DNA of 64,000 nucleotides, from the NCBI RefSeq assembly GCF_900116375.1, contig NZ_UETB01000018.1, forward strand, positions 1-64,000. The letters are read 5' to 3'. Positions 9,954 to 19,576 of this stretch are shown here, one piece after another. The notes under the pieces were generated by a model that was not told where the DNA came from, did no database searches, and was given only the letters and a program-made list of their open reading frames with translations. Positions within the stretch are counted from its first letter, which is position 1. Every line of letters begins with the position of its first letter. This DNA comes from Georgenia satyanarayanai (GTDB taxonomy: Bacteria; Actinomycetota; Actinomycetes; Actinomycetales; Actinomycetaceae). The translations under genes were made by a program, and so were the position numbers.

Positions 9954-10622
9954 GTGAGCGACTACACCCGACCGGCGGTCCCCGAGGAGGTGTTCCGCGA
10001 CGAGCACGGCGCCGTCATCGCCTACGGCCACCGGTGGGGTGACGACCCACCGCCGGAGGACGCGTACTCGGTCGACAGCAACCTCGAGCGGTTCTCCCCG
10101 CTGCACCTCGTGGCCGAGGCGCTCGTCGCGCACCTCATCGCCACCTACGACGTCCTCGTCGAGGAGGACCTCGCCGTCGCCGCAGACGTCGGCGTCCTCG
10201 CGGACGACGGCGACCTCCCGGGCGCCGGCGTGGTGCGGGCGGTGCGGCTGACCCCGCGGGTGGCCGACGCCGCGGCGCTGACCGTCGTCCTCCTCGACGA
10301 CTACTCCGTGCTGGTCCACGCGGGTCTGCTGCACGACTTCCCCTTCCCGGGGTGCGGCTGCGACGCGTGCGACGCGACCTGGCACACCGAGGTCGACGGC
10401 CTCGAGGACCTGGTGCTCGCGGTGGCCGAGGGCCGCTACGGGGAGCGCCTCCACCGCCGACCTCGGCGGTGGGTGCAGTACGCGCTCGCCGACCGGCACG
10501 GCAACGTCAGCTCTGGCAGGCAGGTGGCGCACCGAGTTCCGCGGTTCCGGGGCAGTTCCGCCCGCGCCACACTGAGACGGCGCCGCGGTGGGCCTTGGCG
10601 TCCGTGGGCGCGTCGGCCGTGA
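9954..10622 (+). CDS. DUF6226-like conserved hypothetical protein
   Basis: A protein of about 222 aa resembling a small actinobacterial family of unknown function (DUF6226, from memory). It is acidic and mostly soluble, with a conserved-looking cysteine patch [13 protein letters not shown] near residue 135 that could bind metal. The C-terminus is Arg-rich and low in complexity. I prefer GTG 9954 because TACCGT (9941-9946) lies 7 nt before it, the leaderless spacing seen elsewhere here; GTG 9945 is the alternative. Divergent from the quinone reductase gene (44 nt apart). Confidence 0.65.
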   Translation: MSDYTRPAVPEEVFRDEHGAVIAYGHRWGDDPPPEDAYSVDSNLERFSPLHLVAEALVAHLIATYDVLVEEDLAVAADVGVLADDGDLPGAGVVRAVRLTPRVADAAALTVVLLDDYSVLVHAGLLHDFPFPGCGCDACDATWHTEVDGLEDLVLAVAEGRYGERLHRRPRRWVQYALADRHGNVSSGRQVAHRVPRFRGSSARATLRRRRGGPWRPWARRP

Positions 10623-10637
10623 CGAGAACGGCGCCGT

Positions 10638-10656
10638 AACAACTCAGCTCTCGGCG
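10638..10656. repeat. Solo copy of an extragenic AACAACTCAGC repeat
   Basis: The 19-mer AACAACTCAGCTCTCGGCG matches 18 of 19 bases of the arm repeated three times at 34709-34782. Here only one arm is present, 15 nt after the DUF6226-like gene and upstream of the ilvB leader. Confidence 0.6.
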
Positions 10657-10720
10657 GGAGAGGGGTGGGGGGGTGGCAACGCCGACGGGCGTGTCAGATG
10701 CCGGGACGGAAAACCATTAT

Positions 10721-10760
10721 GTGAGACGGTTTGGGTTGAGGGGTGGGGCGGGGTTACAGT
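10721..10760 (+). promoter_or_regulatory. ilvBNC promoter
   Basis: A -35-like TTGGGT (10731-10736), 18-nt spacer and -10 box TACAGT (10755-10760) precede the leader-peptide ATG by 6 nt, so the leader is predicted to be translated from a leaderless transcript. The octamer GTGAGACG (10721-10728) just upstream of the -35 recurs at nearly the same distance upstream of the leuB -10 box. Confidence 0.65.
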
Positions 10761-10766
10761 TTCGGC

Positions 10767-10814
10767 ATGCAGCAGGACGTCGTACTTCACAGGCGCGCAG
10801 CCGCCGACCGCTGA
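10767..10814 (+). CDS. ilvB leader peptide (branched-chain attenuator)
   Basis: A 15-aa reading frame, [15 protein letters not shown], with consecutive Val-Val-Leu codons at 10779-10787. It starts 6 nt after the -10 box. Just after the regulatory codons a perfect 9-bp stem (10793-10801 with 10824-10832) can form, and an intrinsic terminator follows at 10843-10868. A ribosome stalled at the Val/Leu codons would cover the first stem arm. This is the classic amino-acid attenuator layout known for actinobacterial ilvB operons. Confidence 0.8.
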   Translation: MQQDVVLHRRAAADR

Positions 10815-10842
10815 GCCGGTCCCGCTGCGCGCATCCCTTCGC

Positions 10843-10868
10843 ACCCTCCTCGGGTCGAGGGGTTTTTT
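10843..10868 (+). terminator. ilvB attenuator terminator
   Basis: Hairpin CCTCG-GGT-CGAGG (10848-10860), extendable by ACC/GGT with a 2-nt bulge, runs directly into TTTTTT (10863-10868). It ends 47 nt before the ilvB start, so it acts on ilvBNC transcription rather than ending an upstream gene. It is one of only two T-tailed hairpins noticed in the window. Confidence 0.85.
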
Positions 10869-10914
10869 GTTTGCCGCTCTGCCGCACCACCACCGAGGTA
10901 CCAGGAGGGTCATC

Positions 10915-12759
10915 ATGGCCAAGGGACCAGTCCCCGCGCCGCCCCGCACCACCCCGCAGCCGTCGGCGCCCAGCGTCGTCGCGCCGGCCGCGCCTGCCGG
11001 TCAGATCCGCGAGGAGGTCGACGGCGCCACGAGCATCGTCCGCTCCCTCGAGGAGGTTGGTGCGGAGGTCATCTTCGGCATCCCCGGCGGGGCCATCCTG
11101 CCCACCTACGACCCGCTCTTCGACTCCACGCGGCTGCGTCACATCCTCGTGCGTCACGAGCAGGGCGCCGGTCACGCCGCCACCGGCTACGCCGCGGCCA
11201 CCGGGAAGGTGGGCGTGTGCATGGCGACGTCCGGCCCCGGCGCGACGAACCTCATCACCGCGCTTGCCGACGCCCACATGGACTCCGTGCCTCTCGTCGC
11301 CATCACCGGCCAGGTGGGGGCGAGCGCGATCGGCACCGACGCGTTCCAGGAGGCCGACATCGTCGGCGCCACCATGCCGCTGACCAAGCACTCCTTCCTC
11401 GTCACCGACCCCGACGAGATCCCCGCGCGCATCGCCGAGGCCTTCCACATCGCCTCCACCGGCCGCCCCGGCCCCGTCCTCGTCGACATCGCCAAGAGCG
11501 CCCAGCAGTCCCGGACGACCTTCGCGTGGCCGCAGCAGCTCGACCTGCCCGGCTACCGTCCCTCCGTCAAGCCCCACTCGCGCCAGGTGCGCGAGGCGGC
11601 CCGGCTCCTGGCGACCTCGCGGCGCGCGGTGCTCTACGTCGGTGGTGGCGTCATCCGCGCCCAGGCCTCCGAGTCGCTGCGCCGGCTCACCGACCTGTCC
11701 GGTGCGCCCGTGGTCACCACGCTCATGGCCCGCGGCGCCCTGCCCGACTCCCACCCCCAGCACCTGGGCATGCCGGGCATGCACGGGTCCGTCGCGGCCG
11801 TCGCCGCGCTCCAGCAGGCCGACCTCATCGTCACGCTGGGTGCCCGCTTCGACGACCGCGTCACCGGCCAGCTGTCCTCCTTCGCCCCCAAGGCGACGAT
11901 CGTCCACGCCGACATCGACCCGGCGGAGATCTCCAAGAACCGGCACGCGGACGTCCCGATCGTCGGGGACCTCGCCGACACCATCCCGGACCTCGTCACC
12001 GAGCTGGCCGCAGCCCACGAGCAGTTCGGCAAGCCGGACATCGAGGCGTGGTGGCAGCGTCTGGACGAGCTGCGTGAGACCTACCCCCTCGGCTGGACCC
12101 CGACGGCGGACGGGCACGTCGCACCGCAGCACGTCATCAGCCGGATCGGTGAGATCGCCGGCCCCGACGCCATCTACGCCTCGGGTGTGGGCCAGCACCA
12201 GATGTGGGCCGCCCAGTTCATCCGCTACGAGCACCCGCGCACCTGGCTCAACTCCGGTGGCCTGGGCACCATGGGCTACGCCGTGCCCGCCGCCATGGGC
12301 GCGAAGGTCGGCATGCCGGACCGCACGGTGTGGGCCATCGACGGCGACGGCTGCTTCCAGATGACCAACCAGGAGCTGGCCACCTGCGCTCTCGAGGGCA
12401 TCCCGATCAAGGTGGCCGTCATCAACAACTCCTCCCTCGGCATGGTCCGGCAGTGGCAGACCCTCTTCTACGACGGCCGCTACTCCAACACCGACCTCAA
12501 CACCGGCCACCAGACCGCTCGCATCCCCGACTTCGTCAAGCTCGCCGAGGCCTACGGCTGCGTCGGGCTGCGCGCGGAGACCGTCGCGGACGTGGACGAC
12601 ACGATCAGGAAGGCGATGGAGATCAACGACCGTCCCGTCGTCGTCGACTTCGTCGTCAGCCGCGACGCGATGGTGTGGCCGATGGTGGCCGCCGGCGTGA
12701 GCAACGACGACATCCAGTACGCGCGGGGAATCACCCCCTCGTGGGACCGCGACGAGTGA
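10915..12759 (+). CDS. ilvB: Acetolactate synthase, large (catalytic) subunit
   Basis: A 614-aa ThDP- and FAD-dependent enzyme that joins two pyruvates, or pyruvate and 2-oxobutyrate, in the first common step of Val/Leu/Ile synthesis. The catalytic Glu region [13 protein letters not shown], the FAD-domain VLYVGGG and the ThDP/Mg motif [15 protein letters not shown] with INN are intact. The N-terminal 35 residues are a Pro/Ala-rich extension. The ATG at 10915 follows AGGAGGG by 7 nt. First gene of ilvB-ilvN-ilvC, controlled by the attenuator just upstream. Confidence 0.97.
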   Translation: MAKGPVPAPPRTTPQPSAPSVVAPAAPAGQIREEVDGATSIVRSLEEVGAEVIFGIPGGAILPTYDPLFDSTRLRHILVRHEQGAGHAATGYAAATGKVGVCMATSGPGATNLITALADAHMDSVPLVAITGQVGASAIGTDAFQEADIVGATMPLTKHSFLVTDPDEIPARIAEAFHIASTGRPGPVLVDIAKSAQQSRTTFAWPQQLDLPGYRPSVKPHSRQVREAARLLATSRRAVLYVGGGVIRAQASESLRRLTDLSGAPVVTTLMARGALPDSHPQHLGMPGMHGSVAAVAALQQADLIVTLGARFDDRVTGQLSSFAPKATIVHADIDPAEISKNRHADVPIVGDLADTIPDLVTELAAAHEQFGKPDIEAWWQRLDELRETYPLGWTPTADGHVAPQHVISRIGEIAGPDAIYASGVGQHQMWAAQFIRYEHPRTWLNSGGLGTMGYAVPAAMGAKVGMPDRTVWAIDGDGCFQMTNQELATCALEGIPIKVAVINNSSLGMVRQWQTLFYDGRYSNTDLNTGHQTARIPDFVKLAEAYGCVGLRAETVADVDDTIRKAMEINDRPVVVDFVVSRDAMVWPMVAAGVSNDDIQYARGITPSWDRDE

Positions 12760-12772
12760 AGCGAGGAAAGCG

Positions 12773-14393
<1,621 letters not shown>

Positions 14394-14403
14394 TCCCGCC
14401 CGT

Positions 14404-14439
14404 GAGGCGCCGGCCGGGGACGATCCCGGCCGGCGCCTC
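14404..14439 (+). terminator. Terminator after ilvC (bidirectional)
   Basis: Perfect 15-bp arms (GAGGCGCCGGCCGGG and complement) with a 6-nt loop, between the convergent ilvC and beta-propeller genes. Confidence 0.85.
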
Positions 14440-14455
14440 GTCACGTGTCGGGCCC

Positions 14456-15586
14456 TCACCACCCCCGGTAGCGGTAGCTGACGAGGGCGCCGTCACCGAA
14501 GGTGCCGGTCGTCGCGTAGACCGTCCGTCCGTCGACGCCGACGTCCGCCGGGCTCTCGGCCTCGAACAGGGTCGCGGCGCGGCCGGTGAAGGGCCGGATC
14601 ACCGAGACCTCGCCACCGAACATCTCGGCGACGACGATGTGCCCGGTGGGCATGAGCGCCAGGCCGGTGGCGCCGTGCATGCCGCGGGCCAGCTCCAGGG
14701 AGCGGCCGGTCCACTGGCTCAGCCGGTAGACCTTGCTCAGCGGCGCCGCCTCGCCGGCCGAGCCCTCGAGCGTGCTGACGTACAGGCCGCCGTCCCATCC
14801 CCGGACGACGTCGGTCGGCACGGGCTCCGGCGTGAACCGCTTCCCCACGAGGCAGTCGGGCAGGTCCGCGCCGCCGAACTGGCCCTCGACGTACGCCTCG
14901 AGGTCCTCCGTGAAGGTGATCGTCGAGGACGGGACGACGCCGACCGTCGAGATCCGGCCGGTGCGCTCGTTGACCTTGAGGATGGCGTTCGCGGCGGCGT
15001 CGGCGACGTAGATGGTGCCGTCGTGGACGTCGAGCTGGTAGGCGTGGGACTCGACGATGCCCGTGTACTCGCTGAAGATCGGCGCTCCGACCGTCTCTTC
15101 GAAGTCCGCGAGCTCGTCGGCGCAGGAGCTGCGCAGGTTGCGGAAGCCGTAGGTCTGCCGGGCGTCGGGGTCCCGCTCGATCTCGTACTCCCACAGGTCG
15201 TCGCTGACGACGGTGCGCTTGCCCGTCCTGGACGTCTTGACGACGTGGCTGGTGGGGACCTCACCGGTGAGGTCCGTCTCGACGTGGTAGGTCGCACCGC
15301 GGTCTCGGGCGACGCCGACCAGCTCCCCCTCCTCGGGGGAGAGGGGCAGCTGGTGGAGGGTGCTGACCCGGCCCCGCTTGTCCACTTTGGACAGCGTGTT
15401 GGCGAAGGTCTGGGTGACGTAGACGTCGCCCTTGTCCCCGACCGCGAGGGTGAGGGGACCGGCGAGGCCGTTGACGACGACGTCGGGCTCGCTGTCGCGG
15501 TCGGGATGGGCGTGCGCGGGAACGGTGACGAGGGTGGCAGCCAGGGCGAGCGCGCTCACTCCGGCAGCCAGGATGGATCTGCGCAT
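14456..15586 (-). CDS. Secreted ScyD/ScyE-like beta-propeller protein
   Basis: A 376-aa exported protein: signal peptide (residues 1-26, ending ...PAHA) and repeated NHL/SMP-30-like blades, e.g. GPLTLAVGDKGDVYVTQ, GTIYVADAAANAILKVN and GHIVVAEMFGGEVSVI. It resembles the ScyD/ScyE family named from cyanobacterial scytonemin clusters, but no such cluster is present here, so the role is unknown; an extracytoplasmic binding or lactonase-like function is possible. The ATG at 15586 has GGAG 7 nt upstream. Confidence 0.7.
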   Translation of the reverse strand: MRRSILAAGVSALALAATLVTVPAHAHPDRDSEPDVVVNGLAGPLTLAVGDKGDVYVTQTFANTLSKVDKRGRVSTLHQLPLSPEEGELVGVARDRGATYHVETDLTGEVPTSHVVKTSRTGKRTVVSDDLWEYEIERDPDARQTYGFRNLRSSCADELADFEETVGAPIFSEYTGIVESHAYQLDVHDGTIYVADAAANAILKVNERTGRISTVGVVPSSTITFTEDLEAYVEGQFGGADLPDCLVGKRFTPEPVPTDVVRGWDGGLYVSTLEGSAGEAAPLSKVYRLSQWTGRSLELARGMHGATGLALMPTGHIVVAEMFGGEVSVIRPFTGRAATLFEAESPADVGVDGRTVYATTGTFGDGALVSYRYRGW

Positions 15587-15701
15587 AGGGGTCTCCAGGC
15601 ATGGTTCCGACGGCCGTCTCTCATGAGGCGGTCGGTGACCGGGACCGGGCTGGAGCGGGCGGAGGCGGTATCGGGAGAGTGCGGGGCCCCGGGACAGCGT
15701 G

Positions 15702-15758
15702 ACGCTATGCCCGTGCCCGGAGCGTCCACCAGGGGATTGACGGACGATTCACGGACGA
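15702..15758 (-). promoter_or_regulatory. Tandem 11-bp repeats upstream of a -10 box
   Basis: On the plus strand TTGACGGACGA (15737-15747) is followed directly by TTCACGGACGA (15748-15758), 10 of 11 bases alike. Reading leftwards on the minus strand, a -10-like TAGCGT (15707-15702) follows at a distance placing the repeats just upstream of the -35 zone. Adjacent 11-bp direct repeats are how OmpR/PhoP-class response regulators bind; the assignment is inference. Confidence 0.4.
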
Positions 15759-15774
15759 CACCGCACTCACCCCC

Positions 15775-16305
15775 TCAGGAGAGGATCGGCACCTGGAGGG
15801 GGTAGCGGTAGACCTCGCCGCGGCTGGCCGACATCGCGCCCTTGATCGACAGCACCAGCTGGACGATGAAGGCGCCCACCCACAGCACGATCGACAGCGG
15901 GATGAGGATCACGGTGAACACGCAGATCCAGGCGATGGCGCTGGCGACCCACACGGTGACGTTGAAGTTGAAGGCGCTGACGGCGGCGTTGCGGATGAGC
16001 GGGCTGCGGTCGCGCCAGACGAACCAGACGATGAGCGGCCCGAGGAAGCTCAGCATGCCGGCGCTGAAGATCAGCGCGATGAGCGGGGACAGGTGCGCGA
16101 GCACCGCGATCGTGCGGTCGTCACCGCCGGGCTGCGGCTGCTGGTAGGGCTGGTGCCCGTAGGGCGGGTACCCGCCGTCCTGCCCGCCTGGCGGCTGCCC
16201 GCCGTACGGTCCGCCGCCGTAGGGCTGCTCGCCGGAGTGCCCACCACCGTAGGGCTGCTCGCCGTACGGGCCACCGGGCTGCGGGGGAGGGGGAGGGGTG
16301 GACAT
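15775..16305 (-). CDS. DUF4870 domain membrane protein
   Basis: A 176-aa protein with a cytoplasmic Pro/Gly/Tyr-rich head (repeated GGPYGxQPYGGG, residues 1-60) and a DUF4870 membrane domain of three to four helices starting DRTIAVLAHLSPLIA. Such proteins are common in Gram-positives; no biochemical role is established. The ATG at 16305 follows GGAG. Divergent from the ASCH gene with 77 nt between. Confidence 0.82.
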   Translation of the reverse strand: MSTPPPPPQPGGPYGEQPYGGGHSGEQPYGGGPYGGQPPGGQDGGYPPYGHQPYQQPQPGGDDRTIAVLAHLSPLIALIFSAGMLSFLGPLIVWFVWRDRSPLIRNAAVSAFNFNVTVWVASAIAWICVFTVILIPLSIVLWVGAFIVQLVLSIKGAMSASRGEVYRYPLQVPILS

Positions 16306-16382
16306 CGGGGCTCCTTCGTCGGCGGGCGCTACGGGCCCAGCGTACGCACCGGGGCCCGCCCGCGGCTGGCACACTCGACCCC

Positions 16383-16958
16383 ATGAGTGACGACATCGAG
16401 CAGAACCTCCCCCACGACGAGGCGCAGGACGCCGCCGTCGCCGCCTACTGGGCCACGGCCCGCAAGCGCGCGGGTCTCAACCGGCTCGACGTCGTCGTCG
16501 GGCAGCAGGCCATCGGGGCGGTGCAGCCGCCGGCGTGGTCCTTCGGCTCGGACCCCGCCGAGGCGGACTCGCTCCTCGGGCTCGTCCTCGCCGGGCGCAA
16601 GACCGCCACGTCCAGCGCCGCCGCACCCTACCCGGTCCGCGGGGAGTCCGTGCCCGCTCCCGGCGACCTGTCCATCATCCTCGACGGCGCAGGTCGCCCC
16701 CGGGCGCTCATCGTCACGACGGCGATCGAGGTCGTGCCGTACGCCGCGGTCGACGCCGCGCACGCCGCTGCCGAGGGGGAGGGGGACCTGTCCCTCGAGC
16801 ACTGGCGTGCCGTCCACGCCCCGTTCTTCGCCGGCGAGCTCGCGGAGGTGGGACTGACCTTCGACGAGGACAGCGAGGTCGTCCTCGAGCGCTTCCGTCT
16901 CCTCGACCCGAAGCGCCACTCGCACGAGGCGGACGAGCGGGAGCCGGTGACGACGTAG
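16383..16958 (+). CDS. ASCH domain protein
   Basis: A 191-aa protein with a short acidic N-terminus and an ASCH (PUA-like beta-barrel) domain: [33 protein letters not shown] and [10 protein letters not shown]. The domain is thought to bind RNA or modified nucleosides; some members are amidohydrolases of N4-acetylcytidine. CACACT lies 7 nt before the ATG, and no Shine-Dalgarno is evident. Confidence 0.82.
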   Translation: MSDDIEQNLPHDEAQDAAVAAYWATARKRAGLNRLDVVVGQQAIGAVQPPAWSFGSDPAEADSLLGLVLAGRKTATSSAAAPYPVRGESVPAPGDLSIILDGAGRPRALIVTTAIEVVPYAAVDAAHAAAEGEGDLSLEHWRAVHAPFFAGELAEVGLTFDEDSEVVLERFRLLDPKRHSHEADEREPVTT

Positions 16959-17014
16959 GCGCGCCGTCCCCCCGCGCCGTCGTCCTGGACCGGAAAGGAC
17001 AGGCGGGCCAGTAG

Positions 17015-17055
17015 GTGAGACGCGTGTCCCGACACGTGGACGCCGTCTCTACGAT
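17015..17055 (+). promoter_or_regulatory. leuB promoter region
   Basis: The -10 box TACGAT (17050-17055) is 6 nt before the leuB ATG (leaderless). Upstream are the octamer GTGAGACG (17015-17022), also found before ilvB, and a 14-bp palindrome CGTGTC-CC-GACACG (17023-17036). Together they form a plausible operator for a branched-chain regulator. Confidence 0.6.
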
Positions 17056-17061
17056 GGGCGC

Positions 17062-18114
17062 ATGACGCGCACCATCGACCTCGCAGTGATCGCCGGCGAC
17101 GGAATCGGTCAGGAAGTTGTCGCCGAGGGGCTCAAGGTCCTCGACGCGGCACTCCAGGACGTCACCGTCCGCACGACTCCGTACGACCTCGGCGCCGCCC
17201 GCTGGCACCGCACGGGAGAGACCCTCACCGACGAGGACCTCGCCGCCATCCGCCAGCACGACGCCATCCTCCTCGGTGCCGTGGGGGACCCGGGCGTGCC
17301 CAGCGGCGTCCTCGAGCGGGGGCTGCTGCTCCGCCTGCGTTTCGAGCTCGACCACTACGTCAACCTGCGCCCCTCGAAGCTCTTTCCCGGCGTCGTCACG
17401 CCGCTGGGCGACCCCGGCGAGATCGACTTCGTCGTCGTCCGTGAGGGCACCGAGGGGCCGTACGTCGGCAACGGTGGCGCCATCCGCGTCGGGACGCCGC
17501 ACGAGGTCGCGAACGAGGTGAGCGTCAACACCGCCTTCGGTGTCGAGCGCGTCGTGCGTGACGCCTTCTCCCGCGCCGCGGCACGCCCCCGCAAGAAGCT
17601 CACGCTCGTCCACAAGCACAACGTCCTCGTCCACGCCGGCCACCTGTGGCGGCGCACGGTCGAGCGCGTCAACGCGGAGTTCCCCGACGTCACCGTGGAC
17701 TACCTCCACGTCGACGCCGCGACGATCTTCCTCGTCACCGACCCCGGACGCTTCGACGTCATCGTCACCGACAACCTCTTCGGTGACATCATCACCGACC
17801 TCGCCGCGGCCGTCACCGGCGGCATCGGCCTGGCCGCCTCCGGCAACGTCAACCCCGACGGCACCGCGCCGAGCATGTTCGAGCCCGTCCACGGCTCCGC
17901 GCCCGACATCGCCGGCCAGGGCAAGGCCGACCCGACAGCCACCGTGCTCTCCGTCGCCCTGCTCCTCGCCCACCTCGGCCACGACGACGCCGCGGCCCGC
18001 GTCGAGCGCGCCGTCGCCGCCGACATCGCCGGCCGCGGGACAACGCCGCGTACGACGAGCGAGGTCGGCGACGCGCTCGCGGCCGCCGTCGCCGAGGCCC
18101 TGCCCGCCTCCTGA
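17062..18114 (+). CDS. leuB: 3-Isopropylmalate dehydrogenase
   Basis: A 350-aa NAD-dependent beta-decarboxylating dehydrogenase: [16 protein letters not shown] at the N-terminus, substrate-binding [30 protein letters not shown], and the metal/NAD region [26 protein letters not shown] with [15 protein letters not shown]. It forms 2-oxoisocaproate for leucine and, by side activity, oxidises 3-methylmalate in the citramalate route to 2-oxobutyrate, linking it to the downstream cimA. It starts without a Shine-Dalgarno, 6 nt after TACGAT. Confidence 0.96.
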   Translation: MTRTIDLAVIAGDGIGQEVVAEGLKVLDAALQDVTVRTTPYDLGAARWHRTGETLTDEDLAAIRQHDAILLGAVGDPGVPSGVLERGLLLRLRFELDHYVNLRPSKLFPGVVTPLGDPGEIDFVVVREGTEGPYVGNGGAIRVGTPHEVANEVSVNTAFGVERVVRDAFSRAAARPRKKLTLVHKHNVLVHAGHLWRRTVERVNAEFPDVTVDYLHVDAATIFLVTDPGRFDVIVTDNLFGDIITDLAAAVTGGIGLAASGNVNPDGTAPSMFEPVHGSAPDIAGQGKADPTATVLSVALLLAHLGHDDAAARVERAVAADIAGRGTTPRTTSEVGDALAAAVAEALPAS

Positions 18115-18124
18115 CGGCGGTCCG

Positions 18125-18156
18125 CGCCGGGAACGGGGCCGCCCGAGTTCCCGGCG
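18125..18156 (+). terminator. Terminator after leuB
   Basis: Inverted repeat CGCCGGGAAC / GTTCCCGGCG (10 bp) with a 12-nt loop, beginning 10 nt after the leuB stop. A new -10-like TACCCT (18174-18179) follows for ilvE. Confidence 0.6.
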
Positions 18157-18248
18157 ACGCCCTCCCCGGGCGCTACCCTCGAGTACCACCACACGCACCA
18201 GCACCCGCCCGTGCGGGCGGATGACGGAAGGACCGCTGGAGGCCCGCC

Positions 18249-19343
18249 ATGACCACTGCACCCGCCGAGTTCGCGATCGTGCCCAGCTCCCGGCCGCGGA
18301 CGACGGCCGAGCGCGCGGCCGCCCTGGACCGGCTGAGCTTCGGCGTGGAGTTCACCGACCACATGGCGCGGGCGACGTGGACGGTCGACGGCGGGTGGCA
18401 CGGCCACCGGGTGGAGGGCTTCGCCCCGCTCGAGCTGTCCCCGGCGGCCTCGGTCTTCCACTACGGCCAGGAGATCTTCGAGGGCCTCAAGGCCTACCGG
18501 CACGCCGACGGCTCGGCCTGGGCCTTCCGCCCGGAGGCCAACGCGCGACGCTTCCAGGCCTCCGCGCGGCGCCTGGCGATGCCCGAGCTGCCCGTCGAGG
18601 ACTTCCTCGCCTCGATCCGCGCCCTCGTGGAGACCGACCTCGAGTGGGTGCCGGCCACCGCGGGCGCGAGCCTCTACCTGCGCCCCTTCATGGTCGCGAC
18701 CGAGCCCTTCCTGGGCGTGCGGCCCTCCCACCGCTACGAGTACCTCGTCATCGCCTCCCCGGTCGGCCCCTACTTCGTCAACGGCTTCCAGCCGGTGTCG
18801 ATCTGGGTGGCCGAGGACTTCCACCGCGCCGGCCCCGGTGGCACCGGCAACGCGAAGTTCGGCGGGAACTACGCCGCGAGCCTGCTGCCGCAGCAGACCG
18901 CCTACGCCCGCGGCTTCGACCAGGTCTGCTTCCTCGACGCCGGCACGGCCAGCAACCTCGAGGAGCTCGGCGGGATGAACGTCTTCGTCGTCGGCGCCGA
19001 CGGTGTCGTGCGCACCCCGGCCCTCACCGGCACCATCCTCGAGGGCGTCACGCGCTCCTCGATCCTCACGCTGCTCGCCGACCAGGGCACCCCGGTCGAG
19101 GAGTGCGACATCCCGCTCAAGGGCCTGCTCGCCGGCATCCGCGACGGCTCGGTGAGCGAGGTCTTCGCCTGCGGCACCGCGGCGGTCATCACCCCGATCG
19201 GGCGCCTGGCCGGTGAGTCCTTCGACGTCACCGTGGGCGACGGTGCCGCAGGGCCGGTCACCGAGCGCCTGTTCACCCAGCTCACCGACATCCAGTTCGG
19301 CCACGCGCAGGACCCGCACGGCTGGATGCAGCCCCTCGTCTGA
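18249..19343 (+). CDS. ilvE: Branched-chain amino acid aminotransferase
   Basis: A 364-aa fold-type IV PLP enzyme performing the last step of Val, Leu and Ile synthesis (and the first of their breakdown). PLP lysine K203 lies in GNAKFGGNYAASL; the family motifs FHYGQEIFEGLKAYR and EVFACGTAAVITPIG are present. The ATG follows TGGAGG by 7 nt. The 5' leader of about 60 nt carries a small GC hairpin (near 18207-18222) but no leader peptide that I can see. Confidence 0.96.
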   Translation: MTTAPAEFAIVPSSRPRTTAERAAALDRLSFGVEFTDHMARATWTVDGGWHGHRVEGFAPLELSPAASVFHYGQEIFEGLKAYRHADGSAWAFRPEANARRFQASARRLAMPELPVEDFLASIRALVETDLEWVPATAGASLYLRPFMVATEPFLGVRPSHRYEYLVIASPVGPYFVNGFQPVSIWVAEDFHRAGPGGTGNAKFGGNYAASLLPQQTAYARGFDQVCFLDAGTASNLEELGGMNVFVVGADGVVRTPALTGTILEGVTRSSILTLLADQGTPVEECDIPLKGLLAGIRDGSVSEVFACGTAAVITPIGRLAGESFDVTVGDGAAGPVTERLFTQLTDIQFGHAQDPHGWMQPLV

Positions 19344-19399
19344 GGGGAGCGCGTGGACGGGTGGTACGCGTCACCCTCCACGTGTGGCATCATGACCCC

Positions 19400-19426
19400 A
19401 TGCAGTTCCGGCTCATTATCGGCTAG
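19400..19426 (+). CDS. cimA leader peptide (isoleucine/leucine attenuator)
   Basis: An 8-aa frame MQFRLIIG with consecutive Leu-Ile-Ile codons (19412-19420). A weak -10-like CATCAT lies 6 nt before its ATG. A perfect 7-bp stem (19426-19432 with 19448-19454) starts at the stop codon and abuts the terminator hairpin, the expected arrangement for ribosome-controlled attenuation. Ile codons suit citramalate synthase, the isoleucine-committing enzyme. Confidence 0.75.
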   Translation: MQFRLIIG

Positions 19427-19454
19427 CGCACGCGGCACCACCCGCCACGTGCGC

Positions 19455-19482
19455 AACCTCCCGTACCCCGGGAGGTTTTTTT
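19455..19482 (+). terminator. cimA attenuator terminator
   Basis: Hairpin AACCTCCC / GGGAGGTT with a 7-nt loop, followed by a seven-T run (19476-19482). It lies 95 nt upstream of the cimA ATG and 112 nt after the ilvE stop. It could double as the ilvE terminator, but the leader peptide and companion stem point to attenuation of cimA. Confidence 0.85.
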
Positions 19483-19576
19483 GTTGCCGGGGCCACCTGC
19501 CCGGCGGCGACCGAGACCCGGCACCACCCCCGCTGGGGAGCAGGACTGCCACGGCTGACAGAGGGAAACGGACACC

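Noticed and set aside
18180-18248. Leader peptide or attenuator before ilvE
   Set aside because: There is a small GC hairpin but no T-tract and no short frame with branched-chain codons.
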